Counted from the stretch's first letter, positions 27,987-36,624 are shown. The stretch: 64,000 nucleotides of DNA from Mycobacterium mantenii (GCF_010731775.1 NZ_AP022590.1:434001-498000), one strand, 5' to 3'. Translations and numbers: made by a program. Notes: generated from the sequence alone by a model not told the origin.

Positions 27987-28796
27987 TTAAGGTGTGCGCT
28001 TGAATTCGCTTGCGGCGCCCAGCCCCTCCAGCCGCGGGCGTTTGGGTTCGCGCCCGTCGTACGAGGAGAGGCCGCGCAGTCGCCGCCAGATCCACGGGAA
28101 GAAACTCTCCTGTGTCCAGCGCAACTGTTCGTACGTGCCGGCGGCTAAGGAACGCTGGGTGGGGGCCAGGCCGCCGCGTGCCCAATCATGGTTGCTGTCA
28201 GGAAGATTGAGCGCTTCGGCGGCTGCGGCGGCGAACAATATATGGCCCTTGCTGGACGCGTGTACCCGGTCGATGGCCCAGGTGTCCAACTCGCGCATCG
28301 AGGGCGCGTTGTACAGGTCGACGAGCCGGAACCCGTAGCGATGGGCGGCCGCCCTGATCGCCCCGTTGATGCGGGTGAGCCGCCCCGCCACCAGCCGTCC
28401 CAGCGGGAGGAACTGCGCCACGTTCGGGAAGGTCGTCGTCACCACCGTCGCACCCGACTCGGCCAGCGCCGCGTAGATGTGCTCGAGGTCGACTAGGGCG
28501 GGGGAGAAGGATCGCCCCGGCTGGATGACATCGTTCATCCCGGCGCAGACGGTGATCAGATCGGGCCGCATCGCCAGCGCCTGCGGAAGCTGCTCGGTGA
28601 GCACGTGGCCGATCCGCTTCCCGCGAATCGCGAGGTTGGCGTACTGCAGGCCGGGGTAGAGCGAGTCGACCATCACCGCGAGCCGGTCGGCGAATCCGAG
28701 CAGGCCGACGGTGTCGTCGCCGTCCCACAAGCCCTCTGTCTGGCTGTCACCGATGGCGACGTAACGGTGGTATCCAACGTGAGTAGCCCCGCTCAC
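27987..28796 (-). CDS. SGNH/GDSL-type hydrolase
   Basis: A 269-residue esterase-like protein. The four SGNH blocks are visible: GDSQTEG (Ser nucleophile), an ANLAIRGKRIG glycine block, VCAGMNDV (Asn) and the DRVHASSKGH block with Asp and His. No signal peptide, so probably cytosolic. GTG at 28796 is preferred because the longer frame would run into the divergent IclR gene. Natural substrate unknown; it need not belong to the catabolic cluster. Confidence 0.78.
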   Translation of the reverse strand: MSGATHVGYHRYVAIGDSQTEGLWDGDDTVGLLGFADRLAVMVDSLYPGLQYANLAIRGKRIGHVLTEQLPQALAMRPDLITVCAGMNDVIQPGRSFSPALVDLEHIYAALAESGATVVTTTFPNVAQFLPLGRLVAGRLTRINGAIRAAAHRYGFRLVDLYNAPSMRELDTWAIDRVHASSKGHILFAAAAAEALNLPDSNHDWARGGLAPTQRSLAAGTYEQLRWTQESFFPWIWRRLRGLSSYDGREPKRPRLEGLGAASEFKRTP

Positions 28797-28846
28797 GATG
28801 CCGAGAATAACCCGAAGCCGCGCCCATAACTGGTTACCGTGGATCC

Positions 28847-29662
28847 ATGCCACCCAAGCGCGAACCGGCCGACGCGACCGCCAACGCGGCGCCTGGCGCT
28901 GATTCGCTTGCGCCGCAGTATCCGATCGAGTCGGTCGACAACGCGCTCAAGCTGTTGCTGCTGCTGGGTGAACGGCCGCAGATCCGGTTGAGCGAGGCGA
29001 CCCGTTATCTGGGCGTGGCGTCGTCGACCGCGCATCGGTTGCTGGCGATGCTGGCCTATCGCGGGTTCGTCCGCCAGGACCCGGTGTCCAAGGCGTACCT
29101 GCCCGGTCCGTCGTTGACCGGGGTGGCGTTCGCGATCTTCGGCCGCGTCGACATTGCGCGCTCGGCCGCGCCCGTCATGCGTAGCCTCAGCGAACAACTG
29201 CGCGAAACGGTGCATGTCGGAATGCTGGACGGCGCGAGCGTGCGATTCGTCGCCGCCGTCGAGGGGCCGGCCGCGGTGCGGGTGGCGTCGCGGCTGGGCC
29301 GCGCCATGCCGGCCCACTGCACCTCGACGGGCAAGGTCATGCTGGCCCAGTTGTCGCCACCGGAGTTGCGCGCGCTGCTGCCGCGCGAGCGGCTCAAGCG
29401 CATCACCTCGCATTCGATCGGCAGCCGAACCGAATTGGAAGCCGAGCTGTCCGGCATCCGCGAGCGCGGCTACGCCACCAACCGGGAGGAAAGCGAGGAA
29501 GGCGTCGCGTCGGTCGCCGTGCCGATCCTTACCCACGCGCCCGGGCTGCGGCTCGCGCTCAACGCCGCCGCACCACAGAACCGGCTGGATGCCGCCCGGT
29601 ATCCCGCGGTGGCCGCGGCCCTTGCGGCGGCCGCCAAGGAGATCGGCGATCAGCTCGGCTAG
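28847..29662 (+). CDS. IclR family transcriptional regulator
   Basis: A 271-residue regulator. The winged HTH (ESVDNALKLLLLLGERPQIRLSEATRYLGVASSTAHRLLAML) is followed by the GAF-like effector domain (HCTSTGKVMLAQLSPPELRALL, RERGYATNREESEEGVASVAVPI), which is canonical for IclR. Proteins of this kind control aromatic catabolism (PcaR, phthalate PhtR types). It converges with the adjoining catabolic operon, its stop overlapping the aldolase stop by four bases, so it is the likely regulator of that cluster. Confidence 0.87.
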   Translation: MPPKREPADATANAAPGADSLAPQYPIESVDNALKLLLLLGERPQIRLSEATRYLGVASSTAHRLLAMLAYRGFVRQDPVSKAYLPGPSLTGVAFAIFGRVDIARSAAPVMRSLSEQLRETVHVGMLDGASVRFVAAVEGPAAVRVASRLGRAMPAHCTSTGKVMLAQLSPPELRALLPRERLKRITSHSIGSRTELEAELSGIRERGYATNREESEEGVASVAVPILTHAPGLRLALNAAAPQNRLDAARYPAVAAALAAAAKEIGDQLG

Positions 29663-30381
29663 CCCCCGGCAAGCCGGGCCACTTCGTGGCGCCAGGCCGC
29701 CTCGGCGGTGAACGCAGAACCCAAGTCCGGCAAGTCATCCCAGTCCGCGTCGCCGATGTCGGTACACGTGCCACCGGCCGCACGCACCCGCAACGACATC
29801 CGGGCCAGCGCGTCGAGGCTGATCGCCTGCAGCACCGCCTGTGCCACCGTGGCGGCGGCACTGGTGATCCCGTGTCCGCGGCAAATCACCACGGGACGAC
29901 CGCGCATCGCCGCGACCATCTCCTTGCCCAGGCCCGAATTCCGGATCAGCACAGCGCGTTCGTAGACCGGGACACCGCCGCGCGCCAGCCAGGCGCCGGC
30001 AATGTCATAGGCGCCGTAGATCGGCCGCAGCGTGATACCGGCCAGATCGGCGGCGACCACGTCCGGTGGGTGCAGGTGCGCGACGGCGGTGTGCCCCGGG
30101 TCGGCCAGCATGGTCTCGACGTGGATCGGCAGTTCGTTGGGGACGCGGTAGCCGTCGAGTTCGCTTGGGGCGCCGGCGGTACCGTCGAACGTGATCAGCC
30201 GGATGTCGCTGGGGCGGGTGAACGCCACCCCGGTGTCGGTATCGCTTCGGCAGCGCACCAGCAGGTGCTCGTCGTCGACCCGCAGGCTCAGGTGGCCGAG
30301 GATGCCGTCGACCAGGCCGCGGGCCGCCGCGACGCGGCAGCCCTGCGCCACCAGCGCGCGCTGCTGATCCAGATCCGTCAT
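29659..30381 (-). CDS. Class II aldolase/adducin family enzyme, possible dihydroxyaromatic decarboxylase
   Basis: A 240-residue metal-dependent enzyme. Zinc-type histidines are in AVAHLHPPDV and RGHGITSAAATV. The family includes sugar-phosphate aldolases and also 3,4-dihydroxyphthalate 2-decarboxylase (PhtC) of actinobacterial phthalate pathways. Being last in an operon with a ring-hydroxylating dioxygenase and a dihydrodiol dehydrogenase, a decarboxylase role is likely. Start at MTDLDQQRALV overlaps the SDR stop (ATGA). Confidence 0.75.
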   Translation of the reverse strand: MTDLDQQRALVAQGCRVAAARGLVDGILGHLSLRVDDEHLLVRCRSDTDTGVAFTRPSDIRLITFDGTAGAPSELDGYRVPNELPIHVETMLADPGHTAVAHLHPPDVVAADLAGITLRPIYGAYDIAGAWLARGGVPVYERAVLIRNSGLGKEMVAAMRGRPVVICRGHGITSAAATVAQAVLQAISLDALARMSLRVRAAGGTCTDIGDADWDDLPDLGSAFTAEAAWRHEVARLAGG

Positions 30382-31169
30382 CGCGCGCCCAGCCCGAATC
30401 CGCCGTCTGGCCGCACGGTTTCGCCGGTGATTCCGCGGGAGCGTCCGGACGCCAGGAACACGTAACTCCACGCGTGGTCCTCGCCGGTGAGCGCGACATG
30501 CAGGGGAGTGCGCGCGGCGACATCACGCGCCCGGTTCGGGCTGTCGTCGAGACGGGTCTCGTCGAGCCCCAGGCTGGACAGGCCGCGCAGGTCGGTGTTG
30601 AGCGTGCCGCCGGGTGCCACCCCGTTGACCCGGATGTCCGGTGCGAGTTCGTGCGCCAACGCCGACACCAGCCCGCGTACCGCGAATTTCGAGGACACGT
30701 AGAGCACACCACCGCGCCCGGGATAGAACGACGACGCGGATTCGGTCAGCACGATCGACGACCCCCTCGCGTGTCGCAGCGCCGGGATCGCGGATTTGAC
30801 GGACTGCAGATGGCTGAGCACGTTGGTGCGAAACATCTCGTCGAACGCGTCGGCCAGCGCATCGGGTTCGATGTCGCCCACGCCCCGGTAGAAGTCGAAG
30901 ACCCCGACGCAGTTGACCAGGGTGTCCAGCCCGCCGAACGCAGCCACCGCGGCGGCGACGGCGCGGTCGTTGGCCTCGCGGGTGGTGGCGTCGCCTTCGA
31001 CCACCGGAACCCGCGGCAACTGCTGTCGCAACACGTCACACTTGTGTGGATCACGTTCCAGCACAGCAACATTCGCGCCTTCGGCGCCGAAGGACGCCAC
31101 CACGGCCCGGCCGATCCCGGAACCCGCGCCCACGACCAGCGCGCGTTTGCCCTCCAGCCAGCCGGTCAT
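30378..31169 (-). CDS. cis-Dihydrodiol dehydrogenase (SDR, BphB/HcaB-like)
   Basis: A 263-residue NAD-dependent SDR that should oxidise an aromatic cis-dihydrodiol to the diol (catechol-type). VGAGSGIGRAV is the cofactor loop, LVNCVGVFDF the NAG-like motif, LTESASSFYPGRGGVLYVSSKFAV the Ser/Tyr/Lys site. The WLEGKRAL start, VGVFDFYRG and GGTLNTDLRGL segments are those of biphenyl/phenylpropionate/phthalate dihydrodiol dehydrogenases. Overlaps both neighbours by 4 bp, in one operon with the dioxygenase. Confidence 0.83.
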   Translation of the reverse strand: MTGWLEGKRALVVGAGSGIGRAVVASFGAEGANVAVLERDPHKCDVLRQQLPRVPVVEGDATTREANDRAVAAAVAAFGGLDTLVNCVGVFDFYRGVGDIEPDALADAFDEMFRTNVLSHLQSVKSAIPALRHARGSSIVLTESASSFYPGRGGVLYVSSKFAVRGLVSALAHELAPDIRVNGVAPGGTLNTDLRGLSSLGLDETRLDDSPNRARDVAARTPLHVALTGEDHAWSYVFLASGRSRGITGETVRPDGGFGLGAR

Positions 31170-31432
31170 CGCGGAGGTTCGCCTTCTTCGGGGAGCAGCG
31201 GCTCGTGGGAATTGCCGACCATGGCAGCCAGCGTACGGGGGTTCTGCCACGTCAATGCCTCGACCTCGAGCGCGTCCAGGGTGATCCACCGCCCGGATTT
31301 GGGTGCGCTGATCAACAGCCGTGACCCGTTTCGGGTGTCGACCCGGCGCACCAAAACTTCGGTGAATTCGTTTGCGAGGCAGATCGCTTCGCCGACCGCG
31401 CCGTCCAGCAGCCGCTGCAGGTCATCGTCCAT
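31166..31432 (-). CDS. Small protein of the dioxygenase operon
   Basis: An 88-residue soluble protein (AICLANEFTEVLVRRVDTRN, RLLISAPKSGRWITLDALEVEALTWQ). It lies between the dioxygenase beta subunit and the dehydrogenase, overlapping the latter by 4 bp, so it is translated with them. Similar short proteins occur in other actinobacterial dihydrodiol operons, but their function is unknown to me. A GTG nine bases upstream is an alternative start. Confidence 0.68.
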   Translation of the reverse strand: MDDDLQRLLDGAVGEAICLANEFTEVLVRRVDTRNGSRLLISAPKSGRWITLDALEVEALTWQNPRTLAAMVGNSHEPLLPEEGEPPR

Positions 31433-31444
31433 GGCCGGCACCGT

Positions 31445-31975
31445 TCATAGAAACACCGCGAGGTTCTGCATCCTCAGCACCGATTCGTCGGCGATGATGG
31501 TGCGGCGGGCAAGCTTCCACCGATCGCCGCACCGGCGCAACACGTCCTCGCGCCCGCACGACATCAGGGCGCTGTCGTTGACGTCGCCCCGGCTGCGGAA
31601 CAGCAGTTCGGCCGATTCGACCAGCAGGTGGGCCTCGTCGTCGCCGGTGAAGGTGCGCACGTTGGTGACGAAGTGGCGCAGCCGCGACGGCGGATCCTCG
31701 GCCCACGCGTGCTCGGTGCCCAGCCGCGCGACCCGCTGGCTCAGCGAGTATTTGTCCTCGTCGAAATGGTGCATGCCGGGCCCCCTTTCCGCCGACGCGC
31801 CGAACCCGGCGCCCCGCGCGGTCGTGACGCGCACCGGCATGGCGTAGCGGACGTCGGCGGTCAGCGTGTCCAACCACACCGCATAGTCCTGGGCGTCGAG
31901 CAGGTACGCCTCGTCAACCAGGAACTGATGCGCCTCAAGGTGGCGAATGTCGTTAAACGGCAACGGCTTTCTCAT
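31445..31975 (-). CDS. Aromatic-ring-hydroxylating dioxygenase, beta subunit
   Basis: A 176-residue structural subunit of a Rieske dioxygenase. It has the NTF2-like fold pattern: early helices (EAHQFLVDEAYLLDAQDYAVWLDTL), strand pairs (DVRYAMPVRV), SQRVARLGTEHAWAEDPPSRLRHFVTNVR, and a late SCGREDVLRRCGDRWKLARRTIIADESVL. This start overlaps the alpha subunit stop (ATGA). A much longer open frame running through the alpha gene in another register is spurious. Confidence 0.87.
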   Translation of the reverse strand: MRKPLPFNDIRHLEAHQFLVDEAYLLDAQDYAVWLDTLTADVRYAMPVRVTTARGAGFGASAERGPGMHHFDEDKYSLSQRVARLGTEHAWAEDPPSRLRHFVTNVRTFTGDDEAHLLVESAELLFRSRGDVNDSALMSCGREDVLRRCGDRWKLARRTIIADESVLRMQNLAVFL

Positions 31976-33318
31976 GCGGGCATCCGCTGCAGGTAGTCGG
32001 CCCACATGTTCAGCAACGCACGCTGATTGTGCTCGTTGTAGCCGACCTGCGCGCGCCCGGGACCGTGGAAGGCGTTGGGCGACAACGCCTCGATGACGGG
32101 ACGGTCGTCGGCGAACAGGCCCATCCTGCTGTTCAGCAGCAACCGTCGCGCCATGGAACCGCCCGCGGTGGTCGTCAGCGACACCCAGTTCTCCACGTCG
32201 TCTTGTTCGAACATGCCGGTCGACCCGAAGCACATCAGGTACGCCCGGTACGAATCTTGCTTGTACTGCGGGGGAGCGGTGGAGTCCACCGCGAACCACG
32301 AGCACACCTCGGTCTCGTTCTCGCTGATCGGCTGCCACAGCCGGATGGAGATGAACGGCAGGACCTGGTCCTCCCGGTCGTGCACCTTGGGCCAGTTGTG
32401 CACGAAGCTCAGGTTCGGAAAGCACGTCGCGGCCGAGATCATGAATCCGTCCTCGCCGACCACCCGTTGCTGTTGCGGTGTCCACACGCTTTTGATCCGG
32501 CCGATCATCTCGTCGGGGTAGCCGACGTAGTGCATCCGCTCCTCGAAGCTGCCCGGCGGCAGTTTGTAGGTGGTCCCACCGCCGCGGTGCGCCCAATAGG
32601 TGGCACCGTCCTTGCGCTTCTGGGCTTTCGGTTCGCGGAAGAGCCCGATGTCGACGATCGACGCGTGGGTGTGCGGGGTGTGGTACATGTCGCCGGCGAA
32701 GTTCTCCGCACCGATCTTCCAGTTCGCCTTGATCCGCCAGCGCTGCGGCCCCCGCACCTCGACGCCGCCTGCGCTCTGCTTGGTGTAGTAGTCGAGGTAG
32801 AACTTGAAGTCGCCAAGGAACTCTTCCAGCGGTTCGGCGTTCGGATCCAGGCTGATGAACAGCAGGCCGTTGTAGCTCGCGAAATTCGGTGCGGGCAATA
32901 GGGTTTGGTCCTTGACTAACCCCTCGTCGCCGCCATAGGCCTCCCGGTGGAACGGCAGCCCGGTGAGCCGGCCGTCGTTGCGGTAGGTCCAGCCGTGGTA
33001 GGGGCAGCGGAAGTTGGAGGCGTTTCCCATCTCCGCGCGACAGACCTGCATTCCGCGATGCAGGCACATATTGAACAGCGCGCGCACGGTGCCCCGCGAG
33101 TCGCGGGTGATGATGAACGAGTCGTCGAGCACGCGGCGCACCACGTAGTCGCCGTCCTGGCCGATCTCGGACTCGTGTCCCACGAACGTCCACACCCGAC
33201 TGAACAGCCGGTGCTTCTCCAGGGCGAACAGTTCGCGGTCGTTGTAGATGTGCGCGGGGATCATTCCCCGTCGCACGTTCTCGAAGACCTCGGCCAATTC
33301 GCCGCGATGGTCTGTCAT
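31972..33318 (-). CDS. Aromatic-ring-hydroxylating dioxygenase, alpha subunit
   Basis: A 448-residue catalytic subunit. The Rieske [2Fe-2S] ligands are Cys85/His87 (CLHRG) and Cys105/His108 (CPYHGW). The mononuclear iron site is His213 and His218 with Asp210 in GDMYHTPHTH. The enzyme should add O2 across an aromatic bond to give a cis-dihydrodiol. The substrate cannot be read, but pht/phenylpropionate-type neighbours point to an aromatic acid. No ferredoxin or reductase gene lies in this operon, so electrons come from elsewhere. Confidence 0.9.
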   Translation of the reverse strand: MTDHRGELAEVFENVRRGMIPAHIYNDRELFALEKHRLFSRVWTFVGHESEIGQDGDYVVRRVLDDSFIITRDSRGTVRALFNMCLHRGMQVCRAEMGNASNFRCPYHGWTYRNDGRLTGLPFHREAYGGDEGLVKDQTLLPAPNFASYNGLLFISLDPNAEPLEEFLGDFKFYLDYYTKQSAGGVEVRGPQRWRIKANWKIGAENFAGDMYHTPHTHASIVDIGLFREPKAQKRKDGATYWAHRGGGTTYKLPPGSFEERMHYVGYPDEMIGRIKSVWTPQQQRVVGEDGFMISAATCFPNLSFVHNWPKVHDREDQVLPFISIRLWQPISENETEVCSWFAVDSTAPPQYKQDSYRAYLMCFGSTGMFEQDDVENWVSLTTTAGGSMARRLLLNSRMGLFADDRPVIEALSPNAFHGPGRAQVGYNEHNQRALLNMWADYLQRMPA

Positions 33319-33335
33319 GGCCCCTCTGCGATCTC

Positions 33336-33348
33336 TCTGTTTTACAGA
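33336..33348. promoter_or_regulatory. TCTGT-TTT-ACAGA palindrome before the dioxygenase operon
   Basis: A perfect 5-3-5 inverted repeat 18 bp upstream of the alpha-subunit start codon. It is well placed to be the operator for the IclR regulator or another repressor of the operon. Confidence 0.45.
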
Positions 33349-33601
33349 AAAACTCTCCGCTCAGTAGAATCCCGCAGTCTTTGTCGCGGGTCAATCACCT
33401 GCCAGCGGCACCGTCAGGTTTCCCCAAGAATGCTTGGTGCTAATTCACAGGTTGCACGCAGCTGAAAGACGGAAGCCCGCAGCTACGGTGGGTCACGACA
33501 GCCGCTCCGCGCTTGTGAGCGCGGCGTAAACAAGGGGTAACCGTTCGGTTTTGCGGTAATTAACCGTCGTTTTCCGCTGATCTGAGGAAGGAACTGGTGC
33601 C

Positions 33602-34576
33602 ATGGTGGGTCGACCACGAGGGGGTCGATTGCAGCAGGTCGGGTCGAAGGTTATAGCCACTATCGGGCGCCAGGAATGGATTGATCGACCGAGCTATCGG
33701 TTCGAACACCTGCTCAGCTTTGCATTCAACGGGCTCGGCGGCGCCCGCAACACCGTCGCCAACGCGCTCAACGGGGTCTGGCTCGGTCACCCGGTGCACC
33801 CGCCCCTGGCGTCACTGACCAGTGGCGCCCTCGGGACGACGGTTGCGCTGGACGCGCTCAGCGTCCTGCCCGGACAGCCGGCATCCGAGGTCGTCGACGC
33901 ATCGCGGTTCGCGTCGCGCGCACTCGGGGTGGGCATCCTGGCGAGCCTCGGCTCGGCCGTCACCGGTGTCACCGACTGGCAGCACACCCACGAGGAGGAC
34001 CGCCGGGTCGGTGCGGTGCACGGGCTGGTGAACATGGCCGCCACCGCGCTGTACATGCAGTCCTGGTGGGACCGGCGCAAGGGGCGGCACGGACGCGGCA
34101 TCCTGCTCACCGCCCTCGGCTACGGCATCACCGTGGCCGGCAGCTACCTCGGTGGGGCGCTGGTCTTCGAGTCCGGGATCGGCATCGATCAGTCGGGTCC
34201 CCGGCTGCGCACCGCCACCTGGACGCCGGTGCTGCCTGCGAGTTCGTTGAACGGCAAGCCGGTACGGGTCGAGGTCGACGGAGTGGGTTTGGTGGTCTGC
34301 CAGACCAAACCCGGTGAGGTGGCGGCGTACGGGGAATTCTGCCCGCACCTGGCCGCGCCGATGTCCGACGGATGGATGGACCGGGGCCGGCTGGTGTGCC
34401 CCTGGCACGGTTCGTGGTTCGCGGCCGAGTCCGGAGAAGTTGTGCGCGGTCCGGCGGCGGCGCCGCTGCCGTGCTACGAGGCCCGATTGAACGACGGAGT
34501 GGTCGAAGTCCGCGGCGAGCCGCAGCCCGCTCCCGGCGGCGCGGTAGGAATCGCAAAAGGAGGAGCAGCCAATTGA
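33602..34576 (+). CDS. Membrane DUF2231 protein with C-terminal Rieske domain
   Basis: A 324-residue two-part protein. Residues 60-190 form a DUF2231-type membrane region with about four helices (LGHPVHPPLASLTSGALGTTVALDAL onward). Residues 225-310 form a Rieske ferredoxin domain with ligands in CPHLAAPM and CPWHGSWF. It is likely a membrane-tethered one-electron carrier. It begins 283 bp from the divergent dioxygenase operon and overlaps the hemerythrin-like gene. It could serve either; this is inference. Confidence 0.8.
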   Translation: MVGRPRGGRLQQVGSKVIATIGRQEWIDRPSYRFEHLLSFAFNGLGGARNTVANALNGVWLGHPVHPPLASLTSGALGTTVALDALSVLPGQPASEVVDASRFASRALGVGILASLGSAVTGVTDWQHTHEEDRRVGAVHGLVNMAATALYMQSWWDRRKGRHGRGILLTALGYGITVAGSYLGGALVFESGIGIDQSGPRLRTATWTPVLPASSLNGKPVRVEVDGVGLVVCQTKPGEVAAYGEFCPHLAAPMSDGWMDRGRLVCPWHGSWFAAESGEVVRGPAAAPLPCYEARLNDGVVEVRGEPQPAPGGAVGIAKGGAAN

Positions 34577-35058
34577 ACGCCTACGACGTCCTGAAAGAAC
34601 ACCACATCGTGATCAAGGGCCTCGGCCGCAAGATCAGCGACGCCCCGGTGAATTCTGAAGAGCGGCATGAACTTTTCGATGATCTGCTGATCGAGCTGGA
34701 CATCCACTTCCGCATCGAGGACGACCTGTACTACCCGGCGCTCAAGGATGCCAGCAAGTTGATCGCGGTTGCGCACGCCGAGCACCGCCAGGTGGTCGAC
34801 CAGCTTTCGGTGTTGTTGAGGACCCCGCAGAGCGCGCCCGGCTACGAGGACGAGTGGAACTCCTTCAAGACGGTACTGGAGGCCCACGCCGACGAAGAGG
34901 AACGCGACATGATCCCGGCACCGCCGGAAGTGAAGATCACCGATGCCGAGCTCGAGGAGTTGGGCAATAAGATGGCCGCGAAGATGGAGCAATACCGCGG
35001 CTCGGCAACGTACAAGATGCGCACCAAGGGGCGGGCGGCGCTGGTGCGCTCTCTCTGA
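34573..35058 (+). CDS. Hemerythrin-like (HHE domain) protein
   Basis: A 161-residue four-helix di-iron protein. Candidate ligands are in LKEHHIVIKGL, DIHFRIEDDLYYPAL, HAEHRQVVDQL and EAHADEEERDMIP, in the spacing of HHE domains. It may bind O2 or NO, or store iron. The TTG start (TTGA overlap with the upstream Rieske gene's stop, after AAAGGAGGAG) is clear; a long ATG frame upstream is out of context. Tight coupling with the Rieske protein suggests a shared redox function. Confidence 0.82.
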   Translation: MNAYDVLKEHHIVIKGLGRKISDAPVNSEERHELFDDLLIELDIHFRIEDDLYYPALKDASKLIAVAHAEHRQVVDQLSVLLRTPQSAPGYEDEWNSFKTVLEAHADEEERDMIPAPPEVKITDAELEELGNKMAAKMEQYRGSATYKMRTKGRAALVRSL

Positions 35059-35117
35059 CCCGGCGACACCGCCCGCTTGCGGGATTCGGTGGGCCGGCGA
35101 GAGTAGCCTCACGGCAC

Positions 35118-35888
35118 ATGGACGCCGAGCGTGTCGCTTCTCAGGGTGACATCACGGCGGAGATCGCCCGCATCGCAGCGCAATACCAGGGTGGCGGGGG
35201 AGTCGGGCACCGCGACCGGCCGCGGCTCGACTACCCGCCGTACCGCAGCACGATCCTGCGCCATCCCAAGCAACCTTTGGTCGTCGTCGATCCCGAGGGC
35301 GTCGAACGCTGGGCGCCGTGCTTCGGCCACCAGGACGTCGACCCACTCGACGCCGACCTGACGGCCGGTCATCCGGGCGAGCCGATCGGCGAGCGGGTCG
35401 TCGTGACCGGACGCGTCCTGGACGAATCCGGCCGGCCGGTGGCGGGCCAGCTGGTGGAGATTTGGCAGGCCAACGCCGCCGGTCGCTACCGCCACCAGCG
35501 CGACCAGCATCCGGCGCCCCTCGATCCGAACTTCACCGGTGCGGGCCGCTGCCTGACCGGGCCGGACGGCACCTACCGGTTCCGGACCATCAAGCCCGGG
35601 CCCTACCCGTGGCGCAACCACCACAACGCGTGGCGCCCGGCGCACGTCCACTTCTCCGTCTTCGGAACCGCTTTCACCCAGCGCCTGGTCACCCAGATGT
35701 ACTTCCCGGGTGACCCGATGTTCGCGCTGGATCCGATCTTCCAATCGATCCTCGATCCCGCCGGGCGCCAGCGGCTGATCGCCCGATACGACCACGACCT
35801 CAACGAGCCGGAGTACGCGACCGGGTACCGGTGGGACATCGTGCTGGCCGGTGGCGCACGCACCCCGACAGAAGGCGAGCATGACTGA
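35118..35888 (+). CDS. pcaH: Protocatechuate 3,4-dioxygenase beta subunit
   Basis: A 256-residue intradiol dioxygenase subunit carrying the non-heme Fe(III). The ligands are recognisable: a Tyr in AAGRYRHQRD, a Tyr in KPGPYPWRN and the two histidines in WRPAHVHFSVFG. It opens protocatechuate to 3-carboxy-cis,cis-muconate. It overlaps pcaG by 8 bp, normal for this pair, and starts 59 bp after the hemerythrin gene. Confidence 0.93.
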   Translation: MDAERVASQGDITAEIARIAAQYQGGGGVGHRDRPRLDYPPYRSTILRHPKQPLVVVDPEGVERWAPCFGHQDVDPLDADLTAGHPGEPIGERVVVTGRVLDESGRPVAGQLVEIWQANAAGRYRHQRDQHPAPLDPNFTGAGRCLTGPDGTYRFRTIKPGPYPWRNHHNAWRPAHVHFSVFGTAFTQRLVTQMYFPGDPMFALDPIFQSILDPAGRQRLIARYDHDLNEPEYATGYRWDIVLAGGARTPTEGEHD

Positions 35889-36624
35889 ATCAGCTTGCAC
35901 GCCAGGGCAAACCGTCGGGCCGTTCCTCGATCTGGGGTTGCCGTATCCCGGCGACAACCTCATGGTCGACGACGGCCATCCGCAGGCCATCCGGCTGCAC
36001 GGCACGGTGTACGACGGTGCCGGCGCGGCCGTCCCGGACGCACTGGTGGAACTCTGGCAACCCGACGGCGCGGGACGCGTTCCGCGACAAGCCGGTTCGC
36101 TGCGCCGCGACGACGCGGTGTCGATCGCAAGCGCGGCGCAAGCGCCGGGCGCCGCGGGTCGGCACCATCACGACGCGGTGTCGATCGCAAGCGCGGCGCA
36201 AGCGCCGGGCGCCGCGGGTCGGCACCATCACGACGCGGTGTCGATCGCAAGCGCGGCGCAAGCGCCGGGCGCCGCGGGTCGGCACCATCACGACGCTCCG
36301 TTCACCGGGTGGGGGCGCTGCGCGACCGACGACGCCGGACGCTACGCGTTCACCACCCTGACGCCCGGTTCGGCGATCGCCGGGCGGCCGCCCTTCTTCG
36401 CGCTCACGGTGTTCGCCCGGGGACTGCTGGACCGGCTGTTCACCCGCGCCTACCTGCCCGGCGCCGACCCGAACGCCGATCCGCTGCTGACGGCGGTCAC
36501 CGCCGAGCGCCGGTCCGCATTGCTGTGTACCGCCGAAAACGACGGCACCGCTTACCGTTTCGATATCCATCTGCAGGGCCCGGCCGAGACCGTGTTCCTG
36601 GCGTACCGGGACGACGCGCGATGA
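35881..36624 (+). CDS. pcaG: Protocatechuate 3,4-dioxygenase alpha subunit with a repeat insertion
   Basis: A 247-residue partner subunit of PcaH. The N-terminal TPGQTVGPFLDLGLPYPGDN and the APFTGWGRCATDDAGRYAF and VFARGLLDRLFTRAYLPG segments are typical. As usual for alpha subunits, iron ligands are lacking. Residues 78-137 are three exact copies of a 20-residue unit (DAVSIASAAQ...GRHHH). Without them the protein has 187 residues, close to normal. The frame stays open, so the subunit may still assemble with an extra loop. Confidence 0.9.
   Translation: MTESACTPGQTVGPFLDLGLPYPGDNLMVDDGHPQAIRLHGTVYDGAGAAVPDALVELWQPDGAGRVPRQAGSLRRDDAVSIASAAQAPGAAGRHHHDAVSIASAAQAPGAAGRHHHDAVSIASAAQAPGAAGRHHHDAPFTGWGRCATDDAGRYAFTTLTPGSAIAGRPPFFALTVFARGLLDRLFTRAYLPGADPNADPLLTAVTAERRSALLCTAENDGTAYRFDIHLQGPAETVFLAYRDDAR
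36111..36290. repeat. Three exact 60-bp tandem repeats inside pcaG
   Basis: Units at 36111-36170, 36171-36230 and 36231-36290 are identical base for base, and a fourth starts for 6 bases (CGACGC). Each adds 20 codons in frame. Identity of all three shows very recent amplification, unless it is an assembly artefact. Confidence 0.95.

Noticed and set aside
31445..33394. 649-codon frame that would fuse the dioxygenase beta subunit to upstream sequence
   Set aside because: The upstream 470 codons are an out-of-register reading of the alpha gene. The ATGA overlap gives a normal beta start.
36111..36290. CRISPR-like array in pcaG
   Set aside because: The units are contiguous and identical with no spacers, inside a coding frame.
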